Source: Nitrosococcus watsonii C-113
GTDB lineage: Bacteria > Pseudomonadota > Gammaproteobacteria > Nitrosococcales > Nitrosococcaceae
Direction of reading: 5' to 3'
Assembly: GCF_000143085.1 (NCBI RefSeq)
Contig: NC_014315.1
Coordinates: 372,001-436,000 of the forward strand
DNA: 64,000 nucleotides
Shown piece after piece: positions 19,080 to 27,305 of this stretch (the first letter of the stretch is position 1; every line of letters starts with the position of its first letter). Under the pieces are notes generated by a model. The model saw only the letters and a list, made by a program, of their open reading frames with translations. It searched no databases and was not told the origin of the DNA. Made by a program: the position numbers and the translations under genes.

Positions 19080-19133
19080 CGTAGAGAAAATAGGCTGTCA
19101 AAGTTTGAGGAGCTTTTTTGAGGAGTTTTAAGG

Positions 19134-19799
19134 ATGGAAAGACCTGCTGTTACCTTTAATAGGGCACGCGCCGTATTATTATTGGTAGATATTCAACCGG
19201 ATTTTCTGCCTGGAGGCGGACTTCCGGTAGCAGATGGCGACCAAATTATTGAGCCAGTGCGTTTCCTGATGGAATCCGATAAATTTTGTCATTACGTGGC
19301 GACTCAGGATTGGCATCCACCTGGTCATATCTCCTTTGCTAGCAGCCATCCAGGGGCTGAACCTATGGCTACCCTTGAAGTCAACGGTTACGCCCAGACC
19401 CTATGGCCCGATCACTGTATCCAGGGAACCTCAGGCGCTGAACTTCATGGAGACCTACCCTGGGAAAAGGTGGCGGCCATTATACGTAAGGGAACTGATC
19501 CAGAGAGCGATTCTTATAGCGGATTTCATAATAACTGGAATTCCGCGGGCGAGCGTCCTGCTACCGGATTAGCGGGTTATTTGCGGGAGCGGGGCGTGGA
19601 AGAATTATTTATCTGCGGCCTTGCCCGCGATGTTTGCATAAAATGGACCGCTGAAGATGGCGCGAATGCCGGTTTTAATGTTTACGTGCTATGGGATCTT
19701 ACCCGCCCCGTGGAACCTTCTTCCGATGATCAGGTACGCCAGGAGCTTATAGCCCATGATGTTAAGATTGTTGGTTTGGAACAACTTGTTAAATGTTGA
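19134..19799 (+). CDS. pncA: nicotinamidase
   Basis: Hydrolyses nicotinamide to nicotinate in NAD salvage. The 221-residue protein has the cysteine hydrolase triad: Asp19 in LLLVDIQPDFLPGG, Lys in IIRKGTDPESDSYSGF, and Cys in ICGLARDVC. Metal ligands lie in TQDWHPPGHISF. Length is that of bacterial PncA/PncA-like isochorismatase-fold proteins, and YSGF is the nicotinamidase-specific context. It is divergent from the PAP2 gene and monocistronic. Confidence 0.93.
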   Translation: MERPAVTFNRARAVLLLVDIQPDFLPGGGLPVADGDQIIEPVRFLMESDKFCHYVATQDWHPPGHISFASSHPGAEPMATLEVNGYAQTLWPDHCIQGTSGAELHGDLPWEKVAAIIRKGTDPESDSYSGFHNNWNSAGERPATGLAGYLRERGVEELFICGLARDVCIKWTAEDGANAGFNVYVLWDLTRPVEPSSDDQVRQELIAHDVKIVGLEQLVKC

Positions 19800-19983
19800 T
19801 ATAGAAGCATTATTTTCGGTAAAGGTGATTCTTAAGCATGCTTTCTCTTGCCGGTATTGAGCTAATTATGGGAATAAATGGGACTACAATATGTTAGTCT
19901 TTAATAAACAATAAAGCCGTAGCTTTTTGATACCATCTACATTGGTAATTTTAGTCTTGGTCCTAACTTGTTAGGAGTTGCTT

Positions 19984-21906
19984 ATGGATAATGAAAAGCA
20001 GGCCTCTCCACCTCCGGCAGCGCCCGCCCTTAATTGGCGCTATCTACTCTGGATAATCCTCTTGGGTATTTTTCTAATGTCCTGGCTTGCCAATGGAGGC
20101 CGCCAGGCGGGAGATGAAATTACTTATACGGAATTTAAGCAAGCCTTACGTCAAGGAAAGATTGCAAAAGTTACCCTTGAGGGTCAGCATATTTCAGGTA
20201 CCTATCATGAAGGCAGTGGAAATATCCAGCCAGAGAGCAAGGAATCTAAGGGATTTTCTACGATGCGTCCCCCCTTTGATGATCCAGAATTGATGAAATT
20301 GCTGGAGCAAAAAGGAGTAACCGTGCAAGCGGAGAGCCAGGAACCTTCCTTGTGGATGCAGGCTATCATTGGAATACTGCCTTGGTTCTTGATACTGGGT
20401 CTGCTTTTTTATGTCTCCTATAGGATGCAGCAACGCATGATGGGAGGAGGTCGTGGAGGTGGCCCTTTTGGTTTTGGTAAGGCACCGGTAAAGCGCTTTC
20501 GCGAGGGGAGTATAGGGGTTACTTTTGAAGACGTTGCCGGGGTGGAAAATGCAAAGCGCGATCTGCGGGAAATTGTCGATTATCTGAAGGAACCAGGACA
20601 GTTCAAAGCGGTAGGCGCCAAGATTCCCAAAGGTATTCTTTTGGTAGGCCGCCCTGGGACGGGAAAAACGCTCTTGGCCAGGGCAGTAGCCGGCGAAGCG
20701 GGAGTTCCTTTTTATAGTATTAGCGGTTCGGATTTTATAGAGATGTTTGTTGGCGTGGGAGCAGCTCGGGTGCGGGATATGTTTAAGGCTGCTAAGGAAG
20801 AAGCGCCTTCGATTTTATTTATTGATGAAATCGATTCCGTGGGACGAGCCCGGGGGACGGGACTTGGAGGTGGCCATGATGAACGGGAGCAGACTTTAAA
20901 TCAAATCTTGGGCGAAATGGACGGTTTTGCGGCCCATGAGAATGTCGTGGTTTTAGCGGCGACTAACCGTCCTGACGTGCTTGATCCCGCTTTGCTTAGA
21001 CCGGGAAGGTTTGACCGTAAAGTCGTTCTCGATCTTCCCGATAAAAAAGCCCGTCAACGGGTATTGGAAGTTCATACCAAGAACGTTCCCCTTGCTGCTG
21101 ACGTGGATTTGGAGCAAGTCGCTAGGCGTACGGTGGGTTTTTCTGGGGCTGATCTTGCCAATTTGGTGAATGAAGCCGCCTTGCTGACTGGACGGGAGCG
21201 CAAAAAGCAGGTGGACATGGACATGTTCAACCTTGCCAGGGATAAAATCGTGCTGGGCGCTGAGCGGGAAACGATTTTAGGCGAGGAGGATAAAAAACTC
21301 GTGGCTTACCATGAATCGGGTCATGCCTTGATGGCTTGGTTATTACCCGAGGCTGACCCCCTGCATCAAGTCAGTATTATTCCTCGTGGTATGGCTTTAG
21401 GCGTGACGGAACAAACCCCAGAAGAAGAACGGCATAGTTTGTCGCGGGCTTATTTGCTTGCTCGGCTGGGGGTGATGCTCGGGGGGCGTGTCTCGGAGAA
21501 AATCATTTTTGGTGATGTGACCTCGGGGGCTGAATCCGATCTTAAACAGGCGACTCAATTGGCTCGCCGTATGGTTTGCCAATGGGGAATGAGCGATAAA
21601 ATTGGGCCGGCTTTTTTCCCACGGGGTGAAGAGCATGTTTTTCTGGGCCGGGAATTAGCCCAACAGCGGGATTTTAGTGAGCAGACGGCTCAAGTTATTG
21701 ATGATGAAATCCGGCGTATCCTGAGTGAAGTGGAAAAGAAGGCTGAGAATTTGCTTCAGAAACACCGGGCTAAGCTTGAGGCGCTAGCGGAAGCTCTTAT
21801 CGAGGCCGAGACTCTTAGCTTGGAGGAAGTGCAAAGAATCTTCAAGAATGTTAAAGAACTCCCGCGGGAACGTCGTAATGAAACGGCTGCTACAGGTTCT
21901 GGGTGA
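19984..21906 (+). CDS. ftsH: FtsH-type membrane AAA+ zinc protease, variant
   Basis: A 640-residue FtsH. Two N-terminal membrane helices ([17 protein letters not shown] and [18 protein letters not shown]) flank a periplasmic domain. Next come the AAA+ domain with Walker A GRPGTGKT, Walker [10 protein letters not shown] and the second region of homology [17 protein letters not shown], then the protease domain with the zinc motif HESGH near residue 420. The canonical FtsH reads GPPGTGKT and HEAGH, so both sites carry one substitution that should still be active. ATG 19984 follows TAGGAG; a TTG at 19978 is in frame. There is no ftsJ next to it, so this is probably a second FtsH paralogue with a stress role (inference). 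Confidence 0.93.
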   Translation: MDNEKQASPPPAAPALNWRYLLWIILLGIFLMSWLANGGRQAGDEITYTEFKQALRQGKIAKVTLEGQHISGTYHEGSGNIQPESKESKGFSTMRPPFDDPELMKLLEQKGVTVQAESQEPSLWMQAIIGILPWFLILGLLFYVSYRMQQRMMGGGRGGGPFGFGKAPVKRFREGSIGVTFEDVAGVENAKRDLREIVDYLKEPGQFKAVGAKIPKGILLVGRPGTGKTLLARAVAGEAGVPFYSISGSDFIEMFVGVGAARVRDMFKAAKEEAPSILFIDEIDSVGRARGTGLGGGHDEREQTLNQILGEMDGFAAHENVVVLAATNRPDVLDPALLRPGRFDRKVVLDLPDKKARQRVLEVHTKNVPLAADVDLEQVARRTVGFSGADLANLVNEAALLTGRERKKQVDMDMFNLARDKIVLGAERETILGEEDKKLVAYHESGHALMAWLLPEADPLHQVSIIPRGMALGVTEQTPEEERHSLSRAYLLARLGVMLGGRVSEKIIFGDVTSGAESDLKQATQLARRMVCQWGMSDKIGPAFFPRGEEHVFLGRELAQQRDFSEQTAQVIDDEIRRILSEVEKKAENLLQKHRAKLEALAEALIEAETLSLEEVQRIFKNVKELPRERRNETAATGSG

Positions 21907-21923
21907 AAATATTAAAACCGTTA

Positions 21924-22955
21924 TTAATCGGACTCTCTAGCTAAAAAAGCATTAGAATTTTTGGTTGAAAAATTGACTACTTTATTTAAATCTTCCTTTC
22001 CATCTATTTCGCTAATGAGATTAAGGCGGTTGTAAAGTGTCTTTAAACTGATACCCAGACATTGCGCCGTTTGCTTTTTATCTCCTTTAAAGTGATCGAG
22101 CGTGGCGGGTATCAGATTTTTTTCTATATCTTCAATAGATAAACCCACAAGGGAATAGACTAGCTTGTCCTGATAGGAGGGGGTACTCTGCCACTGCCCC
22201 CTATGGAATTTCCTCTCATCTATCTCATCATTTGCCAGGATGAAAGCATGATGAATGGCATGGCGTAATTCCCGTACGTTTCCGGGCCAACTATTGTTAG
22301 AGATAAATTGCAAGGCATCGTTTGTGAATCGCTTGTTCTCTTCATAAGTTTCATTAAAGCTCTCTAGGAAATAGTGGGCCAGTAATATAGCATCTTCGTC
22401 CCGATCCCGAAGCGGAGCAAGATAGAGAGGGAATTCCGCTAATCGGAAAAACAGATCAGGGCGTAGTTTACCCCGCTCAACGGCTTGCCAAGGATCAATA
22501 TTGGTTGTGGCAATCACTCGCGGATTTGTTTTTATTTCTTGATGACCCCCAACCCGCCTAAAGGTACCGGTTTCCAAGGCGCGCAGTAGATAGACCTGAA
22601 AACTTAATGGCATTTCAGTAATTTCATCCAGCAGAAGCGTTCCACCGTCCGCCTGTTCAAAATAACCCTGATGCTGGTAGATAGCGCCTGTGAAGCTGCC
22701 TTTCTCATGCCCAAATAATTCGGTGTTCAATAACTCCCGGGGCAAGGCACCACAATTTACCGAAATAAAGGGGCTTGTGCGGCGATTACTGAGGTCATGT
22801 ATCATACGCGCCGCCAGTTCTTTTCCTGTACCGCTTTCACCGTATAGCAATACGGCTGCCTCCAAGGGTGCCACCTTTTGTATGGCGTTTTGCAGGTTGC
22901 GCGTTGCTTTTGAGAGGCCTACCATGTGACTGGTTTCGTTTAAATATTTCATCAC
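21924..22955 (-). CDS. sigma-54-dependent transcriptional activator without receiver domain
   Basis: A 343-residue enhancer-binding protein that is all AAA+ plus DNA-binding. It starts directly with the sigma-54 interaction domain: Walker A GESGTGKE, loop motif KGSFTGA (the usual form is GAFTGA), Walker B GGTLLLDEI, and R-finger region RPDLFFRLAEFPL. A Fis-type helix-turn-helix ends the protein (DKKQTAQCLGISLKTLYNRL). There is no N-terminal receiver or sensor domain, so activity is presumably set by abundance or by another protein. It converges on ftsH. A good sigma-54 promoter lies at 24518-24531 before the FixJ-like gene, a plausible target. Confidence 0.93.
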   Translation of the reverse strand: MMKYLNETSHMVGLSKATRNLQNAIQKVAPLEAAVLLYGESGTGKELAARMIHDLSNRRTSPFISVNCGALPRELLNTELFGHEKGSFTGAIYQHQGYFEQADGGTLLLDEITEMPLSFQVYLLRALETGTFRRVGGHQEIKTNPRVIATTNIDPWQAVERGKLRPDLFFRLAEFPLYLAPLRDRDEDAILLAHYFLESFNETYEENKRFTNDALQFISNNSWPGNVRELRHAIHHAFILANDEIDERKFHRGQWQSTPSYQDKLVYSLVGLSIEDIEKNLIPATLDHFKGDKKQTAQCLGISLKTLYNRLNLISEIDGKEDLNKVVNFSTKNSNAFLARESD

Positions 22956-23299
22956 CTTAGTAAATATTCTCCAAATGCTGAAAAGTTATAACCGCAGCTT
23001 CTTATCCTTTCCTAATAAAAAGAAGATCTAATCTATCTCATCATTTTAGGTAACCCACGAGGTAGTAGTAAATAAGGATTTACCCTAATTGCCGTTGGAA
23101 GGATTAATTTTTAACATTAGGGTATCTTGTACGCTTATGGAGGAATATTTGTGGCTGTTCAGGTTAGAGTTCGGTCGCTGAAAATATTTTCTAAAAACTT
23201 GAAAAATGATTATGGGTGGACTATAAATTTTTAAGCCTGCTCGTTAGGAAGCAGCTAAAAAGATTTTTATTATTGAGTAAATACAAAGGAGATAAAATT

Positions 23300-23503
23300 A
23301 TGCCTGTTAATTGGGATCAAATTGAAGGTAATTGGAAACAATTCAAGGGCCACGTCAGACAGAAATGGGGCAAACTCACGGACGATGAGATTGATGAAGC
23401 TGCTGGTAATAAGGATATTCTGGCGGGTAAGATACAAGAACGTTACGGAATAGAAAGAGAAGAAGCAGAAAAAGAGGTAGAAGACTTTAAAAATAGTTTG
23501 TAG
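23300..23503 (+). CDS. CsbD-like stress protein
   Basis: A 67-residue protein of the CsbD family: MPVNWDQIEGNWKQFKG, then VRQKWGKLTDDEIDEAAG and the helical IQERYGIEREEAEKEVEDF. CsbD proteins accumulate under general stress; their molecular role is unknown. The start is ATG 23300, eight bases after AAGGAG; an in-frame upstream extension to 23216 lacks family similarity. A strong terminator hairpin follows immediately. It belongs to a stress-type cluster with the sigma-54 activator, DUF1328 and BON proteins. Confidence 0.9.
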   Translation: MPVNWDQIEGNWKQFKGHVRQKWGKLTDDEIDEAAGNKDILAGKIQERYGIEREEAEKEVEDFKNSL

Positions 23504-23517
23504 AGGAGATAAATTTT

Positions 23518-23543
23518 GTGGCGGCATGGTGGTATGCCGCCAC
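23518..23543 (+). terminator. hairpin terminator after the CsbD gene
   Basis: Arms GTGGCGGCAT and ATGCCGCCAC are perfect complements around a six-base loop, starting 15 bases past the CsbD stop, followed by TTTGTTAG. The stem is GC-rich; the T-run is imperfect but the position fits. Confidence 0.75.
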
Positions 23544-23919
23544 TTTGTTAGTGTCATTTTTATAGGGCATCTTATCCAACTAAGCCATGCCCTTGATCGT
23601 ATAAAGATGCCCGTCATTTAGGGCTGACAAGGTAGAAATCAGTAACCAGCATATTTCTGGATTTCTAGGGTAATAATGTTTGGTTCTACTTTTGTCATTC
23701 CCAGATGAGTTTATTATTCCTCGGGCTGTTGGTCCTAGGGATAGCTCCCCCGCGCTTATTTTCTAAGTTCGCTGTAAAAGTATTGCCTGCTCACCTGTGA
23801 ATGCGAGCAACTTTTGCCCTATTTTTTTGTCTGCACGCATGCTTTATCTTCCACCGCAAAAAGGGTAACAGGATATAATTAATAGTCATAAACAGCACCG
23901 TATTGCGGAGGAACAAGCG
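23544..23919. other. 376-bp intergenic region without a gene
   Basis: I find no coding frame or RNA here. AT-rich with scattered direct repeats of weak quality; a promoter for the gene at 23920 is expected close to its start, where GCGGAGGAAC provides the ribosome site. Confidence 0.5.
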
Positions 23920-24360
23920 ATGTGGCTAGATGATAGAGAGGTTATGCTGGATGAAATTGTCCTTACATGTACGCATCTTGAGCGCGACTATCTAAGTTTG
24001 TTAAAACTTACCGAGGAGCCGATGCTAACTCACCTCTTTACTGAATTAGCAAATCAGCATGGAGACTGGGCAGAACAGTTGGAATCTCATATCCGTGAAA
24101 TGGGAGAGCTACCGAGCGAACTCGATCCGGAAAGGCAGGCAGTAGAGGAGTTAATCACCTATGCCAAAGCAGCCCTATCCAGTCATGAACGGCATACTAT
24201 TTTAAAAAATCAGAAAGAGAAAGAGGAAAAATTAAAACTACTGGCAAGAGGACTCCTGAAGCAGAAAACCCCTGATAGCACACAATTCCTACTACGCTAT
24301 ATTGAAAAGGGGGTAGAAAAAAACCAATCTCGCTTGCTAGCTGCCCGTTTCCGCTCTTAA
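23920..24360 (+). CDS. four-helix-bundle protein, DUF2383/PA2169-like
   Basis: A 146-residue all-helical soluble protein. The N-terminal region (MLDEIVLTCTHLERDYLSL) and TELANQHGDWAEQLESHIREMGELP resemble the ferritin-like DUF2383 (PA2169) family, which often accompanies CsbD and BON proteins in stress clusters. The C-terminal half is an amphipathic, lysine-rich helix pair. No metal-binding Glu/His pattern is complete enough to call an iron site. ATG 23920 follows GGAGGAACAAGCG. Assignment is by pattern and context, not search. Confidence 0.6.
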   Translation: MWLDDREVMLDEIVLTCTHLERDYLSLLKLTEEPMLTHLFTELANQHGDWAEQLESHIREMGELPSELDPERQAVEELITYAKAALSSHERHTILKNQKEKEEKLKLLARGLLKQKTPDSTQFLLRYIEKGVEKNQSRLLAARFRS

Positions 24361-24421
24361 AAATCCATTGCTGGTTATCGGCATACCGGCGTGGCTAATT
24401 CTTAGTTCTGCCCTTCAAATT

Positions 24422-24465
24422 ATATCCACTAAAGCGTCTCTTATTAGAGACGCTTTAGTGGATAT
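24422..24465. repeat. perfect 19-bp inverted repeat
   Basis: Arms of 19 bases (24422-24440 and 24447-24465, beginning ATATCCACTAAAGCGTCTC) are exact reverse complements around the loop TTATTA. It lies 62 bases past the 23920 gene and about 53 bases upstream of the sigma-54 promoter of the FixJ-like gene. No T-run follows on the plus strand. It could be a transcript 3' hairpin or a long operator; its perfection suggests function or recent origin. Confidence 0.85.
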
Positions 24466-24517
24466 GCGATACCAGCTCGTTTTTATATTATTGTTTTATA
24501 TATAACTAAATATATTT

Positions 24518-24531
24518 GGTATTTACCTTGC
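24518..24531 (+). promoter_or_regulatory. predicted sigma-54 promoter of the FixJ-like gene
   Basis: TTTGGTATTTACCTTGCATT has the essential GG (24518-24519) and GC (24530-24531) dinucleotides exactly ten bases apart, and the -12 box TTGCA is consensus; the -24 box TGGTAT is one to two bases off TGGCAC. It lies 69 bases upstream of the start at 24600. The receiverless sigma-54 activator at 21924-22955 is a plausible regulator. Confidence 0.55.
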
Positions 24532-24599
24532 ATTAATTAAATGGGTAGGTTGGGCAACCGTTATTACAAAAGTTTTTTTGTATTTGCTAGGAGGTTTTT

Positions 24600-25277
24600 A
24601 TGAATAGGATGAATCAATGTTTCCCAAGCGCTCACGATCACTCTGGAAGCCAGCATAATTTTGAAGCGGCAAGAGTTTTTATCGTTAATAGTGACGAGAA
24701 GGCGCAGAGTTCGTTGTGCCGGATGATTGCTTCCGCGGGGTGGCGTACTCAATCCTATTTTTCGGCTGAGTCCTTTTTGGATAAATTTGACCCTACCCAC
24801 CCAGGCTGCCTATTACTCGATAATCATGTCTCCGAGATGGGCGGCTTATCATTGCAGCAACGATTACGGGACCGGAATAGTTTAACTCCTATTCTTTTTA
24901 CTTCTTCCCAGGGAACAGTGCCCGAGGCAGTGGAGGCTATCCATGGTGGGGCGGTTAACTTTTTTACCTGGCCCTTGCAAAAGCCATTATTAATAAAAGG
25001 TATCCGGGAAAGTATTGAGAAGAGTCAATATCTCCGGGAAGATAAAAAAAAACGGGAAGAAATTACCATAAGGATGATGCGCTTGACTCCACGGGAACGG
25101 GAAGTCATGGCGCTAGTATTGAAGGGGCGGCCTAATAAGCTAATTGCCTCCGATCTAGATATTAGTATCAAAACAGTCGAAATTCACCGGGGTCAAGTGA
25201 TGAGAAAACTTCAAGTGCGGACTCAAGCTGATTTGATCCACTTGGCTTTTTCATACCCAAGTGAAATGGAGCATTGA
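24600..25277 (+). CDS. FixJ/LuxR-type response regulator with degenerate receiver
   Basis: A 225-residue two-domain regulator: a CheY-like receiver (residues about 22-140) and a LuxR-type HTH (LTPREREVMALVLKGRPNKLIASDLDISIKTVEIHRGQVMRKL). The phospho-acceptor Asp is kept in CLLLDNHVSEMGG, but the acidic pair is VNSDE rather than the usual VDDDE, and the conserved lysine (FLEKPF in relatives) is Trp in FFTWPL. It may therefore be regulated other than by ordinary phosphorylation. A sigma-54 promoter precedes it. No histidine kinase is adjacent. Confidence 0.88.
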   Translation: MNRMNQCFPSAHDHSGSQHNFEAARVFIVNSDEKAQSSLCRMIASAGWRTQSYFSAESFLDKFDPTHPGCLLLDNHVSEMGGLSLQQRLRDRNSLTPILFTSSQGTVPEAVEAIHGGAVNFFTWPLQKPLLIKGIRESIEKSQYLREDKKKREEITIRMMRLTPREREVMALVLKGRPNKLIASDLDISIKTVEIHRGQVMRKLQVRTQADLIHLAFSYPSEMEH

Positions 25278-25298
25278 AATCACTTCCCAATCCCTACT

Positions 25299-25317
25299 CC
25301 CCGCCCTCTGGGCGGGG
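25299..25317. terminator. GC-rich hairpin between convergent genes
   Basis: CCCCGCCC and GGGCGGGG pair around TCT, 22 bases past the stop of the FixJ-like gene, followed by ATTCTTGG. A strong stem with a weak T-run; a likely terminator for the FixJ-like gene. Confidence 0.6.
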
Positions 25318-25454
25318 ATTCTTGGATCACCTCACGAACTTTCTGCCTTACTCAGAATCACCCAACTAGAAAGTTTAGTTTTTGGCCTAAAATTTGCTAC
25401 CGTGAAGCCTTTATAATTAGATCTATTCTTTTATACGTTATTCAAAAGATTTAT

Positions 25455-26435
25455 TTAAGGAATAATCGCCCGTCCTATCGTGTTTGTGTCGGCACCAAAC
25501 CAGATTGCCCTTTCCGGCGGGTAATAATACATATTCCGAATAGTTTTACCTCCACTGGGTATCGTGGTTTCATTGATAAATTCTTTTGTTTTTGAATCAA
25601 ATCCGGTGAGGAGGTTTGGACTTAATCCCGTCGCAACAAACCATATGCGATCCCGATCATCAACGCTCATACCGTAAGGCTGGGACTGCTCTCCACCCGG
25701 CATGGGCCATTCCTTTATTTTAGCCGTTTCTGGATTGTATTGGCCCAGATAACCACCTTTGTAATCGCCATACCAAACAGTATTATCGGAAGTTATAACC
25801 AACCGCCTGGGCAAAGTTTTCTTGCGGGGTAGTTCAATCTCTTCAATAGTAAAGGACTCCGGATCAACCGTAGCTAATTTATGGGTGCCGAATAGGGCAA
25901 CCCAGGGCCGGTCGTTGGAATCTATGCCGATCCCGTAAGGGCGCGCTCCAGGCGTTAGTGATTCGACGGCTTTTACTTCCCCTGTTTTTACAAATAGTTT
26001 ACCGATAATGTTACTGTGCTGGGCGGTAAACCATATATCGCCTTTGCTATCAAAGGCCAAGGTATGGGGATCGCGCACGTTATCTGGCATTAGATATTTT
26101 TTTGTCTCCCCCGTGGTGGGGTCCAACCGGCCAATATAGCCAAGCGTATTACCCGCATACCAGAGGGTGCCCTGATCATCAATAATTAGGTTATGGGGTC
26201 GTTCACCGTCTGTCATATCGATTTTCTTAAACTTGCCTGTAGCAGGATCTAGCATGGCGATGTATCCGTTAAGTTGTCCGCAAAACCAGACTTTTCCATC
26301 CGGGGCCACATAAGGATCACGGGGACGGGAATTTTCATAAGGCACTGGCCACTCTTTTATATCTACCGTCACAGATTCTGCTAAGGCGAGATCGTAAAAA
26401 AACACAAATAATATAAATGAGTGAGTTAATTTCAT
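25455..26435 (-). CDS. secreted Vgb-like beta-propeller protein
   Basis: A 326-residue protein with an N-terminal signal peptide (FILFVFFYDLALAES) and about seven propeller repeats of the pattern W-F/Y-x...-I-x-x-L-D-P-x-T-G-x-x-K (for example GYIAMLDPATGKFKKIDM, GYIGRLDPTTGETKKYLM, NIIGKLFVKTGEVKAVES). This is the virginiamycin B lyase/NHL-type propeller fold. True Vgb enzymes need specific His and Glu residues, which cannot be confirmed here, and periplasmic location argues against antibiotic cleavage. The role is unknown; such proteins are widespread. Confidence 0.8.
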   Translation of the reverse strand: MKLTHSFILFVFFYDLALAESVTVDIKEWPVPYENSRPRDPYVAPDGKVWFCGQLNGYIAMLDPATGKFKKIDMTDGERPHNLIIDDQGTLWYAGNTLGYIGRLDPTTGETKKYLMPDNVRDPHTLAFDSKGDIWFTAQHSNIIGKLFVKTGEVKAVESLTPGARPYGIGIDSNDRPWVALFGTHKLATVDPESFTIEEIELPRKKTLPRRLVITSDNTVWYGDYKGGYLGQYNPETAKIKEWPMPGGEQSQPYGMSVDDRDRIWFVATGLSPNLLTGFDSKTKEFINETTIPSGGKTIRNMYYYPPERAIWFGADTNTIGRAIIP

Positions 26436-26737
26436 TCTGTCGAAACCTCTTGACGATATAATTACTGTTTAGAACAGGTAACGGTTTAATATACGCTCTA
26501 TAATATAATAAGGTGTCAGGACTGGAATTCATCAGAATAAAATGAAGAAAAAATTTCAATTTCTGCCCCCACCAGCTTATCTGATCCATCGGCCTTTGTG
26601 ATACCCACGCGAGATAAGGTAGTGAAATCGTGTTTGCAGTAGAATTCTTTATTGTTTGAGCTAAAATTCTAATAAATAGAGCGTTATTTATTGTTGGCTG
26701 TTAGTTTTCAACTGATGAATAAGGAGGTAAGGACGGG
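26436..26737. other. 302-bp intergenic region without a gene
   Basis: AT-rich. I see no gene. It separates the divergent Vgb-like and DUF1328 genes and should hold both promoters; AAGGAGG at 26721-26727 is the best ribosome-binding sequence and points to GTG 26738 rather than ATG 26753. Confidence 0.5.
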
Positions 26738-26752
26738 GTGTTATGGTGAGCG

Positions 26753-26902
26753 ATGGTATTTCTTATTGTGGCCCTTATTGCTGGTATACTTGGTTTTGGA
26801 GAAAGCGCGGGCGCGGCGGCGCTGATCGCCAAGTTTTTGTTTTTCTTATTTTTAATAGCTTTTTTAATCTCCCTTGCTGCAGGGCGGAGACCCCGGATGT
26901 AA
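26753..26902 (+). CDS. DUF1328-like small membrane protein (start disrupted?)
   Basis: A 49-residue, almost entirely hydrophobic peptide with the DUF1328 pattern: [14 protein letters not shown], then [23 protein letters not shown]. Relatives begin M-L-R-W-A-L; here the frame reads GTG(26738)-TTA-TGG-TGA-GCG-ATG, so the conserved fourth-residue Trp codon is TGA. The strong ribosome site AAGGAGG (26721-26727) fits the GTG, not ATG 26753. It may be a young pseudogene, a sequencing error, or restart at the ATG. DUF1328 proteins are stress-induced membrane peptides of unknown role. Confidence 0.7.
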   Translation: MVFLIVALIAGILGFGESAGAAALIAKFLFFLFLIAFLISLAAGRRPRM

Positions 26903-26964
26903 TTATCCGCTACTTTCCGTAGCAAGGGTAAACGTTAATTTATGTTGTCTGGAGAAATAAAAAG

Positions 26965-27276
26965 ATGAAGAATCCAATTAAATACATAGGATTTATGTTA
27001 ATCGTTTTTATGGCCGTTTTAATGCTAGGCTGTGCCGACAGCCCTAAGCAGAGCGCGGGAGGATATGTTGACGATGCCTGGATTACCTCCAAGGTTAAGA
27101 GTTCCTTACTCTCCGATCCACTGGTTAGTGGCACTGATGTTGAGGTAAACACTTACCAAGGCGTGGTGCAGCTAAGCGGGTTTGTGGCAACCGAGGAACA
27201 ATCAGAGGAAGCGGAAAAGATTGCCCGGAGCATTAAAGGAGTCAAGGACGTTGAGAACAGGATCACGGTGAAATAA
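26965..27276 (+). CDS. BON-domain lipoprotein
   Basis: A 103-residue lipoprotein: signal with lipobox VLMLGC (Cys about 22) and one BON domain (DDAWITSKVKSSLLSDPLVSG, then EVNTYQGVVQLSGFVATEEQ and GVKDVENRITVK). Relatives are OsmY-like proteins that bind membranes or phospholipids in the periplasm and are induced by osmotic stress. GGAG lies before ATG 26965. It belongs to the stress cluster with CsbD and DUF1328. Confidence 0.9.
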   Translation: MKNPIKYIGFMLIVFMAVLMLGCADSPKQSAGGYVDDAWITSKVKSSLLSDPLVSGTDVEVNTYQGVVQLSGFVATEEQSEEAEKIARSIKGVKDVENRITVK

Positions 27277-27305
27277 GAGAATAAATATTTTTCATGGCGG
27301 AGAGG

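Noticed and set aside
24422-24465. Terminal inverted repeats of a small mobile element
   Set aside because: The arms are separated by only six bases and no target duplication is visible; it is one hairpin.
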